Of a DNA stretch of 64,000 nt, positions 35,041 to 47,700 are shown in pieces. Under the pieces are notes generated by a model, which had not been told where the DNA came from, did no database searches, and worked only from the letters and a program-made list of their open reading frames with translations. The translations under genes and the position numbers were made by a program. The first letter of the stretch is position 1; the number at the start of each line of letters is the position of its first letter. The DNA is from Chionis minor (taxonomy: Eukaryota; Chordata; Aves; Charadriiformes; Chionididae): positions 434,001 to 498,000 of the forward strand of contig VZSF01000011.1 of NCBI GenBank assembly GCA_013398295.1. Direction: 5' to 3'.

Positions 35041-38000
35041 TGATTAATTTGATTTTGCTTCCCATGGAGAATAAACAGGACAAGGCACTGAAATTTGAAC
35101 ACGTTCCTCCTGCTAGGTTACCTTTCAACTAAACCAGCTCCTTGATTCAGCTCACTGTGCAACCATTCAAATACTTATGCCAGCCAAAAGGGTAGCAAAC
35201 AGACAGAAACTAACAGCTGGAAGCAGGGGACTTGTCTGATTGCTTCCTTTGGCAGATCTGCTTGGCATATAAAAATACAAGACATTTATAGCACTATGCC
35301 TTCTTTCTTGTATTATACCTCAGTCTATTTGGAGAAGAGCTTTTTGTGTTCTAAGTCTGCCTGTTGTAATGAGATGGTCCTGAACAATGTCTGAAATTCT
35401 TAGGTACAGTAACAATTTGAATAACAAAAGAATAAAATGCACTAAAATGACTGAACCTATATACCTCCTGATATGGCAATTAGTGTCATGTTAGGACTTC
35501 TTTTTTTTTTTTTTAATTCCACATGCTTGGGAAACTTTACTGGTTTCACAGAACAATGAATACAAATGCTGTTTGTCAGATTTCTAACAAGGAAATTTCG
35601 TGAGACAAGAAGCACTAAATACCATGTACTGAGTGTTGTGGTGTGTAACAACAATCTTCCACCAAAGCTTACACAACTCCATCTATATTAAAAGCAAAGA
35701 ATCATCTTGTATAGCTATAAGAGCTTTCAATGAGAACAATGTTTATTGAGGGCAAAAGGCATGACTGAAATGGATTTATGATATTAAATTACTTTTTTTC
35801 CCCAATGTTTCTAAAAAGGTTATTTCCAACATCTAATTCTGCTATTCCAGCTCAACCAATTCTCAGTGACTAATCTTCTTTTTTTTTAAATAATAATAAT
35901 TTATAGAGTTTCTTTTTCTTTTAAACTTTTGCTCACAGCACTTGAAACCAATCATAGTTCCTGCTGGCAAGGAATTGCTCATGCTGATGAAAGAAGTATT
36001 CTGTCAGAAAGCAGTTGTAGGTAGTAAATTATACGGCAACTAACAGAATATCTGGTTGTTTTCTCATGCAGATCCTTCATTCCCCTTTCCTTTTCTTTTT
36101 TAAACATTGCTTATGTAAAAAATAATCCACAAGTTACATGTAAGCTTAATTGCTGTGGGCTAGACGACAGAAAACGTGCATGGATTTGCAAGTTTGTTTG
36201 CAGTAGAGCTCATCAGTTACGGACTTCACTGCTCACCAGCAGTTGTAGAGCCTTCTGAATGTTTTTCTTCAGTTACTTCACTGCTTGGCCTCTCCACCTG
36301 CTACTTCCCACAAGGCTTTTTCAAAATCTTTCTTCTTTTTTCACAAACCAATTCATTCCACTTAGTTATCAGCCTTCTTGTCAGAATGTTTTTAATGCCT
36401 TCTACACACCTGAATACTCACGTTTTCTTTTGGTTTTATTTCTCTTCTGATGAGTGTCTTGGCTTGGTTTTCCATTTGTCTGGTCTCCCTGCCATTTGGT
36501 CAATTAACATAAATTTCACTCTTGGAGATTTTTATTCCACTGTCTTTTATGTAGATGGGAGCAATCCATGACTTTGAGGTTTTCTCAAATAGATAATGTA
36601 ACTTCTATGTGTCAGAGGTATCTCATTTCAAGAATAAATTTCCAAAAGTAGTATTACCCAAAGAGATGTCCCATTAATAGTAAAACAGGTTAGTAAAAAA
36701 AACCCCACAACTGGTTAACATCTGAAAATATATAAGCATCAGTCACAACAATCAGCTACTGTACTTATGTAGGAATAATATTAGCATTTGATTAAAAAAA
36801 AAAAGAAAAAAGAAAGATCTACGGGAACACGTTTCAGAATTCTATATAAACCATCCATGTGCAAGATATTTAAAACTAAAGAGCTTTTCAAGTTTTCTGG
36901 GGCCTTTGTTTTCCAATTTTCAAATTCAGAGTAAGACTAGTAATAAGAAAAAACTAGAAGCAAAAAGAACAAAGAACTGAAAAAGAAGAAATACAGTGTT
37001 CTTATAAGTCTCCAAAGACAATTTTGAAAATAGCAATACATAATAGCTTATAACTTAAAGCCTAGTGAGAACTTTGCATATTCTAAGCATTATTAAAAGC
37101 ATAATTTATTTCCACAGAAAAAAATAAAAATAAAAAGGCAAGAAATTAAACAGATTCAAAGGCAGGCATATAAATGATTAGGAACATGAAAGAACTTCCA
37201 TATGACAGAAACAAAAAGATCTGCACTGTAAATTTAGAAGACAAGATTTGATGAATGTATACAAAATAGATTACAGCATAGTGAAGATAAATTAGGCACT
37301 TTCATTCTGCATTTCTGCAGTGCAAGATCACAGGATTATTCAAAAAAACCCCTCAAGGCCAGAAAAGTTAGAATACATAAATGGAAATATTTTTGTGCTT
37401 TAAGTTATTCTATGAATTCTTATGAAAAACTTTTAAGTCAATAATAAAATAGGTTTCGAAAGCCAGATCAAATATATCTATGAATAAACAAAGAATACCT
37501 ACGTTAACAATAATTATGAATGCAGCAAAACATGAAACAACTTGTTCTGCAGATTTCTAGATTGTATACCTCTACTCTGATCCTTCTCCTTTTCTCTTTA
37601 TTTTACAATGAATATAGGGACACACCCTTTTACATCACATATGTTAACTGAATTTCATGTTTTTTCAAGAAAGTACTGGATTAATTGTGCTCAAGTATGT
37701 CAAAACACACACACCATTGATAAAAAATGAACAATTTCTTAATAAAAACCAACCCAACACTGTGATTTAAAGAGTCTCAGAATATTTAATACATGTAGGC
37801 AATCTCCTGTTAAAACCCCACTAGCAGGCTGTTGACATGAGGCAGACTTTGGAAATTGCTGCCCTCACGTTTCAGAAACACACACACACCCTGACAGCCT
37901 ACAACAAACCCCAAACCTACAGGCATTTTCTTCCACTTTATCCTCAGGTGGGTTTTAGATGGGAGCCATACACCACACTCATGGACAGACCTACTAATCC

Positions 38001-40662
38001 TGTTTTTGCAAGTTCTTTCATGATGGTTTGTTTAATGGCTGTAAAAGAATGATACATATAACACAAATGCAAGTCTCTTTTGTCCTCCTTAATGGAAGCC
38101 TAGGACGGTGTCTGTTTATTCTGAAGAAGAAATTTATGCATCTTCCATGCTTTCCCAAGAAAGGTGCAATATTTCTGAATGGTGACAGAATTAGCATTGC
38201 TCAGATTCTAATAAAAGGAAAAGGAGGAGCTTGAAAAGGTGATGATGTTAAAACATCTACTCTGAGAAAAGCAATAACACTTTTAAAAGTAATGTGTGCA
38301 GTATCAAGTGGAAAAGATAATAACAGTGGGTTTTTTTGATTTATTCTCGACCTTTACAACCCATCAAAAAGTTAATTTAAAAAAAAATCTGCAGAGAAAG
38401 TGATGTGCCTGTATTTGACCTAATAAAACCAGAAAAAAAGGTATTAGCTCATAAAACATTGTAATGATATGGACTGCTAGATAAGTAATAAAATTAGCCT
38501 GATGAGCGGACACATTCAGCAGTATGATTGAAAACTACAGGACTGCCAAAACCAGATTCCAGTTCAAGCTCAGGGGCTGACCAATGTTCCTCAGGCTTTC
38601 CACTCTAACAGATCATCAACTAGTATTCTTGACACCATTCACAATGAACGCTGGTATTTAGTCCAAATGCCTAAGGTTTATATCAATTTCCATACAGGCC
38701 AATTCTAGCACACAAACCCAAGTTTCATTGGAGTGATAGAATCTCCCAATAGGAAGCCTAACAAATGCCTGGAGTCCAGGATGGATATTAGTAACACTGA
38801 TTACTATTACCTGGAAATCAGGAACAAATATCAGAAAACAATTCAAAAAACCAATCATGCGTGACTAACAAATAAATTTGTATAGTAATAAAAATCCCTA
38901 GAATTTAAACCTGGATGCTGTCCATATGCAGTAATTAAATAATTCAATCCTATTACTGCTCTTATTACTCAAACTTTGGAAGGTATCTTATATGTTACTT
39001 TCAAATCCAATAGATTGTGTTGGTGGACATGGTAAAAATAGGAGAAAGGTTGATCTATTGGCTTTACAATTTTTTCCAGAAAAAATTTAATCAAATTATT
39101 TTTAAAATAATTAAAATTGCTATAAGGAATGGTCAAGGCAACAAAATAGTCTTCTTAAATCAAAAAAGATAAAAAAATAACAACTTTAATGATGAGCCAT
39201 ACTGGATGAATAATAAATGCAGCTGAACAAATAATTTACAACACATCATTTACTGATCTAATTTAAAATTCTGTTTCTATTCATGGAATGTCTGTGAACA
39301 GCTTATAAGATCATTTAATGTACATTTTCATTATCTGAATTCAGTCAATGACATTTAAAGGTACTCTCTTAAATCTGAAGTTTGTCATAAGATTATGATT
39401 AGGAACAGGTATTTTTTCAAATTATTACTAGTCATTATTGTGCAAGTGCTAATTAGTCATCCCTCATATTTTGCATCAATGTTATTTTTGGACAAACCAC
39501 AGACCATATGACACAGCTCCATTCCCTGACAGGTCTGCTATTATTTCTAGAATCTGTGTTCAGATATGAATCTTGTAAAACTAGAAAGTTCTATGAATAT
39601 TCTCTATTAAGGCTTACCTTCTTCCTAGAAAGCAATTTAAAAGTCCCATAAAATTATTCAAAAAACTCAGATGAGTCTGAGAAGTTGTGTTTTTCCTTTT
39701 GTTACCCAGCCTCTTGTCATGTTGGAGGAAGAGTTCTGCCCTCTATGGCGGAACTCAGTCTGTTAGTGAGGCAGAGATTTTTTCACTTTGCCTCTTGAAT
39801 CCTTGTTTACTGTACCTTTTCTCTTGCCGTTTACTTCATATGCACACTGCCCTTTGTGTATGATCTGTCTCACTAAGAAGATGCTGACAGCTCATTCTGT
39901 GCTACATGGCTGGCTTTAACACACAGGGTTTGGCTACCACTGTTCCAATTCTTAAAGACTGTAATTCGTGTTGACCTAAAGGCCTGGTGATCTCCAGGAG
40001 GAACATCATCTGGGGCTTCACACTGAATATAAATGTATCCTTCCCAAAACCGTAAATATTTTTCTGTAAGCAGCTCAAGAGCACTGCTGGCATTAGTATC
40101 TAAGTTCAGCACATACCTTGACAGAGCGTATGCAGCCAGGTATACATGCAAGATGGAAAGTTTACAGTGCATCTTAAATATATTATTTGCTTTAATTTGG
40201 GAAAGGACATGTTTTCAGAGAGTGGGCATTGTTTTGCATATGTTTTACAAAAAAAAAGAATAATCTATTGCCAAAGATGCACCAGCAACACAAGTGCAGG
40301 TGCCATAAATGTGGGCACATGATCCCCCGGCATCGGGAATCCTCATTCTCTCCTGGAGCAATATCATTGGCAATGTTGAATACCTCTAACATTATCTATA
40401 AAATGTTGTCTGGCTTCTAAAATTTGCTCCAAGTTTGATGGAATTACGTACATCCACTAAGGACCGCTGTTCTCACACATGGAAACTTTCAATGTCAGTG
40501 TCCAGACAGGCCCACAGTAAACCAGGAACCACCCCAAACCGCAGAGCATTTGCAGGACATATTTCTGTGACCTGCTGTCTTCAGTGTAAACTACATATAC
40601 AACAAAACCATATTGTCTGTTAAATGTTTGCTTCTACATATGTAAGAACACATATCATGCAG

Positions 40663-40766
40663 TTATATTAGTATTATATATTATATATATATAGATATAT
40701 ATATATAGATATAGATATATAGATATAGATATATAATATTATATATTATATATATAGATATATACA
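40663..40766. repeat. AT-rich microsatellite, (TATAGA)n/(TA)n
   Basis: Interspersed TATAGA and TA units with ATTATATA blocks at both ends make the tract partly self-complementary. Confidence 0.93.
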
Positions 40767-43700
40767 CAAGTAAAATATTCATATATAAAATATATTCACA
40801 ACATAGAACATGCATTTATGTATTTATACAGAGCGTACAGCACATATATGTGTAAATACAGGCAAATTACAAAAGTAAAACCAAGCGCTCTGCTGAACAT
40901 GCCTCCTAGAGAGAAGACAAGAGAACAAATCGATGAGAGATGTTAATGATATTATCTAAAGCACAGTGTGCTTCATAAGACTAACAGAGGAAACCGTAGA
41001 CAGTGATCCCACACCATTGGACTCTTCTAGTGTTCATTATCTTTGCAGCTGAGACACAGCGTAACATACTGTAACTCATTTTTCCTAGCATTAGAAATCA
41101 ACTAGACAAAGAAACGGAAGAAAAAGAAGGAATGCAAATAAAAATTATTTTTTGACCCAAATAAGTGATGGAATTGGCTTCTATAACAGTTATCATCGAG
41201 TTTTTAAAATTGCCAGAGAATTAGCTGTTTAACTCTTTCTGAGTATTAATAGGGTTTAGGTGCTTAATTCCATTTAATCCCCGATAAACCTCCATGCGTC
41301 TGTGATATAACAGGATTTTAAAACAGGGACCACTGTCAGAAAGGTAAGTAAAAAAAAGTGGGGCTATAACAATAAAGAGATCCAACTTACCATTGAAGCT
41401 AATTGATATAGCCCCATGTGAACGCCCACATAATCATGAAATTGAAGTTTAGGGTGGTATTTGTGAATATTAATGTGCTCATGAAGAACTGTGCTCATTT
41501 TTGAAAGGGAACCGATTCATTCAAGCAGTATATCATGTTTGAGCGTTGAATGCATTCAAGTCAGCATCTGATCACACCTTTATATGAGTCAAACATGAGC
41601 TTTGTTGTCAATGATTTCACCACAGTGAAAAATCAATGTGAGGTCAGAGTCTGATCTATTCATAACAAACTGGGAAAGAGAGAGTATTTTTTGGTCCATA
41701 ACTGCATCATACGTGCTATTTCAAGGAAGAAATCTTTTTTAAATATCACAGATAATAACAATATGGAGGATAAAATACCCTCAGCTGATATAATTTAAAA
41801 GAGTACCTAGCACTGAAGGTTATTTTAAAGGTAAAAGGTAAAATGAGGATTCTTAAATAAAAAAACTGAAAACTTCATTCCTGATTCTAGTTTCTATCAC
41901 TGCTATATTAGGATGGAGGTGACAAATGAGAGTATATAAATTAGGGAATGTAGAGAACAAATATTAAGCAGATATTTTTGCCAAACTGACTGCTTCACAC
42001 AGCAGACATGCCATGATCCTAAAATAGCATTAAGTCATGAAGACAAACTCAGAAAATTAAGGCTAGACTACGATTGCTGGTGCAGCCCTAATTCTGCCCT
42101 GTGCACCTTCATTACGAGGAAGCTTTTAATTACCTGATCACACTCATTTTTGCATAGGACCTCTGCCACAGCCAGTGCATAACCTTCTCTAAGAAAGAAC
42201 AATTAATTTCCTTGCGGATTTTCCTGTGGTGGCCATAACAACAGTAGGTGAAGGCTTAATGAAAATTAATTGTCTTCTCAACATTGCCATTTTTATCATG
42301 TGAACAATTGCTGCATTTTCCACAATCTTGTTCCTGGAAACAACTGCATTGTTCTGAGTGAAACTAGCTAAGTATAGCCTAAAGTAGACATGCAGCATGG
42401 AAAATTTAATCTCTAAAGTGTTGCAAAGTTATAAACCACTGAAAACAGGGTCTGATAGCTGGAAGTGTCAGGAAACCTCCATAGCAGATGCCTTAGCAAT
42501 TCCCCCATAATATGCCTAGATTCTCAACTCACATCAATTAGCTTTTGTGTAAGGATTTAAGTCTTACTTGTAAGATTTAACATGCATCTAAAAAGGCTGT
42601 ATTTGAATCAAGATGGAAAAAGGCAGAAGATTAGGAGACTAGATTATAACTGAGAGTCTAAAACAGAAAAGAATGCTGATGTGAAGACACTGGAAAATCA
42701 GGATTAGAAATCAGAACAGAGAGATCTAAACTGGTAACTAGCTCGCAGTAGAGAACTGCAATTCTGACAAAAAAAACTAGAAAGAGTAGAGGAAGAATGG
42801 GGCTTGTGTGGGAAACCATAGTATAAGCAGACAGACTGGATAATAACCACACTGGAGAGTCAGGAATGGAGAAGTCAGATTAAGAGATAAGGAAGACTGA
42901 AGCTCAAAAGTCAGGGGAATGTCAAATGAGATGAAGTGCCTGGAAGAACAAGCACTAAACTGTGCTGATAGAGGGTACTGGGTTTAAAGCAGAAAGACTA
43001 GAATCAGGGAAATTTGACTGTTTCAGGGACAGGCTAGCTCTTTACTGAGCTATCATCCACCAGACTGGAGTTTAAATGGATTGCATGGAGGTACTGGGAA
43101 GGACTGGAAAGAGACAGGACTGGGACTGATGACTGACTGGAAGCAATAAATCAGTCAATAAACGGTGAGCCCAGACTGAAGGTCAAGGGAACAATCTGAA
43201 GAAATAGGGCTCCTTTGAACTTGTGGCGTTCCAGGGCTGCAGGATTCCTCACTGCCCATTTGTATAGGCACGTGTAGGTCTTTACTAGTGCTGAAATATC
43301 CATCTCACTGCATGACATTTTAGATGGCACTCATGATTATGCCTTGATAAACCTATTATTTTATTAGCATGTGCTGTGTGAGACAAGAGATGGCTGACAG
43401 ACAAGCTTTGATAAAACGTTGACCATACTTGAATGCTGCCCTGGTGAAAGAAAGACTGAATCAGGTCCTTGCCTCTCTCACCAGACAAGTTGCTATTATT
43501 ACACTTTCCCAAAGTGGTCATTCTGTATTCTTCATTACCTAGAGGTCTCACCTACAGCAGCAACTGAAGCAAAGGAGGTCTCTCTCTTTCAACATAAGAA
43601 GCACCACATAAAACTGAAGTAATGAAAACTCATTTCATGGGTGTCTCAGATTTACTTGAGTTTCTCCTTACCCCCACTTGATTTGTGCATTAGATTCAAG

Positions 43701-44683
43701 AATGTCAATGGCAACATACGTTCACAATCTTTAAAATATAGGGAAATCCAAATGATTGCATGGCCACATTCATTCTGGCACTTCTAACTTGAGCATTCTT
43801 GAATTTACAGTAGCAATGTTGTGCTTGTAACTTAGCTTTTCATTTGTAATTAATTTATTTCAGCTTTGGTTCAAACCTAGGCTGGACATTTGCCAGCACC
43901 AACAGACATTTATAAATATCTATAAAGGTTTTCATAATTAAAATTTGGTCTAAAACTGTTCAGCCTACAGCTATTTCTCAGTTTAACAGAACTTTTTTTT
44001 TAATGCTTATGACTTGCAGTGTTTCCTGAAATGACCACACTCATTACTCATTTGCATTATTTATACTTTTGTACATTGTTTTTATTTCTGTACTTTTTGT
44101 ATTTTATTTGCACTTTATACATATGTAATAGACTTTGCTTTATCTTTCCAGGACCTGAAACATGCACACTTTTAGTGTACTGTAGCTGTATCTTTCCCCA
44201 GTCAACATTAATTAACACTAGGTATTAGAAGGGAAAGACAATCTGGACAAGTGTCCAGATTTTTCCTCAAGGGAGTCTGCCATTTTATGTTTCCTAACAA
44301 AAAGCTCTTATATACCCTAAGCAGCCCTGAAAGGTCTGATTTTCCAATACATTTGCTTTTTTCTAAAGCAACTGAAACACAAACTTTTCATCGCTAAGGA
44401 TGTGAAAGCGACTATATACTGAAATATATGCTTTATCTGTTTCTACTCTCAGCTTCCAATGGGTTTGATTCTTAACTATCTCCCTAAATGCATTTGTCTA
44501 TAACATACAGTGGGGATTTTTAATTCATAATGTTCCTAAATATATGCATTAAATATGCTGGTTTTGGGGGCACTTTGTAATGATGGGCATTTTGAAGTTT
44601 GAACTGCACCAGCAAAATTGATGCATTTAAAGTTTATATATGACGTAGAAAGGGAAACAGTGCTCTTGTCCTACAATGTCTTT

Positions 44684-44707
44684 CATATATATATGTATAT
44701 ATATATA
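44684..44707. repeat. (TA)n microsatellite
   Basis: About twelve alternating TA units with one G substitution. Confidence 0.88.
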
Positions 44708-47700
44708 AAAAAGTCAACATCAGGTTGATTCAAAGATCAAAATTCATGTCATGTCACTTAAGGCACTTAGGTGAAGTTCCTATCAGGAGTCTAATCTTCC
44801 ACAATATACTATTAAAAAAAAAAAAAGTTAATGATTTAGTGATTTGAAAGATACAGTATCGATATCATCAAGATATTTCTTGTTGCATCAGTTATCAAGG
44901 ATGATTAAATTAGGGACAAGTAAGTGCTTGAAGTTAGGCAAGTAACCAATAAGCCATGCACGTGGACAGATAGTGGGAGCACAGCGTCGCCTCTCTTATC
45001 CAGTACTCAATTCTTAAAAGATTTTGATGCAGATAGAGCAAAGAGCTCAGCTGTTTTTAAATTCCGGTTTTTGAGTGAATGAGTTTCTAACATATTCCTC
45101 TTTTCCAGTTGCAACACATTCCTGAAACAGGTACAGACAGATGAGCTGCATTTTTTTTCTATAAAAAACTTCTGCTTTCTTTTTTTTACTCTGCTCCTTA
45201 TTTTATCAGAGTAATGAGATCAGCAAAGAAATAGAAAGTCATCACAGTTTGCAGATACTTATAAAATGGAGAGAACATTGACTGATTAGCACCAGGGAGC
45301 GAGACAAAGCAACTATTAGTTTGTCAATTATTTAGACACCTACAAATACGTGAGTAGTTAGTCTTTAATTTCCTCATATTGTCCTTCAAAGACAGTTCTT
45401 TATACGTGCTCTCTCTTCATTCTCTGTGGTCTCTACTTTTTCCAAGAAGAGAAAGCAACCGAAATGGTTAGGGTTTTGTTAATGAATAAACTGAGAAATT
45501 GCATCACCAAGGCTGTCACTCAGAAGGAATATTCAATTAATTAACAAATAAAAGTGTATTTTTCTTGAGGGCTAAGTAATTTAAATGGGGTATCAATAAT
45601 TTAGACACTACTCAGCTCTAGCTAGCAGGCTTTATAATGAAGTTATGTGAGTATTTAAATATTTCCTACTAATTGTTCCCCACACACAGTAAAAAATGCC
45701 TGTTTCTTAATAGATTAAATGTCAGGATAACTGCCCTAATTAAATGAAATTAAGATTTCCCTGCCTAGCAAGGTATGTTTTGCTGCTGCAGGAGGAGTAA
45801 GCAGAAACTCATGTAGAATTTAGATGTTTAAGGCCTAATCTTGCAAAAATTCATGGAAACCAATAAAAGTTAACTTTTCTATTAGTTTAATTCAGCAAAT
45901 TGAAATCCACAGACAGCCTATAAATATGAATGCTGATTTATGTAGGTTACCACCTGAATTTAACTAAACAGTTATGACATACAATATGAATAATCTTTCA
46001 GATAATACTTCTAAAATATAAAATACATTTTTTCCTAGTCTTAGAATTTGTTTCTGCAGATGCTGCAGACTTGAAGCTTTGAGAGCTGTATTCTAATCAT
46101 GTATACATTAGCACCAAAAATTAGTGACTGCATGGGCCAGGGAGGATTTTTCAACCACCTGCTTGCACTTTGGCATACGTGCATGTCTGAGATTACAATT
46201 AAGTCTCACGTGCCCACAACTCGGTTTTACGGTCCTACAAACAGGAATAGCAGAGAAAAGAATGAGCTCTCAAATGGACACTGCTCTATCACTCTAAAAC
46301 AAGAGCTGGTTAGTTTGTTTGTTTTTTCCTAAGACAAAATGCCCTCACACTTTCAGAAGGTCATATTAAATACCCTTGCTTGTATTCAAACTTAGATGTG
46401 AGCAGTGGAAATGACCATTTGGTAGCTCAAGCCCCCAGAACAAAGTGAGGCTTTTCAGTTAAGCATTTTTCCTTCTTGTACTGGCCTTTATCACAAAATC
46501 ACAGAGAACTAGAATTTAAAGAAGATACCTCAGACACCAGTTTTAATCTTCTCTTTTTGGAAAGGAAAGTAAATTTCCTTCCATTTCTCTTCTTTCCATG
46601 TCATGTCATCTTGCTCTCAAACTCAGTTTTAGGTAATATAACCAGCTCCTCCCTATCCCCACAGAATCACACAATACACATTGTACAGTTTGATTTCCCA
46701 AAAGAAATCTCACAAGCTTCTATGAGGTATCTCTATCATCATCTTTTTTTCCTCCCTGCTTTCTTTTTTAAGGGGAAAAATATCAACAAATGTAAGAAGC
46801 ATACAGTACCAAATCCCTCCATGCAATTATCTCCCACGTTTGTGAGGGCTGTAGAGATGAGAATACCACTGCTCAGAAGGAAATATCTTTTAGAATTTTT
46901 GTTATGCAACTTTTTGCCTTATGTTAGACATATATTGTCTCTGAAATATCAAATGCTTTCTTGAGTGGAAGTGTTATAGACAACCATAATGTGAATTACT
47001 AATGTTTTGCTATGATAAAGGTCAAATAAATCTCTTCTTACAAAGCTTATTTATCGATTCCTTTTCTATGTTCTTTAAGACAGATCACAGCTGGAGTAAG
47101 TTGCCCTAACTCCAGGAGTCCTGATAATTTACCCCAAACTGAGTAGCTGACCCTCAGTTTCTAAACACCAAGCTTCCCAAAACGGAAACAGAGAGATAAC
47201 AGTTATATTGAGAAACAGAATGGATTTGAAAGAGAGTTAGAGGGTCTGATGTGACATTTCCATGCTGTTATATCAAATTTGCAATGGAAATAAAACAGAG
47301 TAGCAGCTCTTCCTACCTTAGGCTCTATATCCACTAAATGTTATGCACCCCCTGCAAGCAGAGACAACACCTTTTTGCTAACTGTCACAAATTATTCAAA
47401 AGGGGGAAAAAAATCATCTGTAGCTGCAGAGACTTGTTTTGGCTTCTTCCATAAGCACCTCCCGCAGAGAGTCAAAAGGACTGTGGGACTGCATTATTAA
47501 ACACTCTTCCCACACGCTCTCAGTTTTGCTAATCTCTCTGAGAACACACCTTTCTGAGGAGCTCTCCCAGCTTACACTGTGGTGCTTAATAGATGTGGAT
47601 ATGCCAGGCAGGAGTAATTTAGGAGAACTGGAAACTGGTGACAGGGATTTTGAGCATTTTGACAACACTTAGTTTATCATTTTCATCTACTGATACTGGA

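Noticed and set aside
36176..36571. 131-codon plus-strand frame with hydrophobic stretches
   Set aside because: Hydrophobicity comes from T-rich codons. No homologue is recognised and the start lacks context.
40229..40420. Cys/His-rich peptide (CRCHKCGH) suggesting a zinc knuckle
   Set aside because: The Cys and His spacing does not fit CCHC or C2H2 fingers.
46476..46964. 162-codon plus-strand open frame
   Set aside because: It has no recognisable domain, a T-rich pyrimidine-biased sequence and low-complexity Phe/Leu stretches. Probably chance.
47345..47358. Second CTCF-like core on the minus strand
   Set aside because: It has about three mismatches to the core consensus, too weak to annotate.
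47414..47672. Overlapping open frames on both strands (84 and 77 codons)
   Set aside because: Both are open by chance in a locally stop-poor segment. The minus frame starts at GTG directly after a stop and has no recognisable domain.
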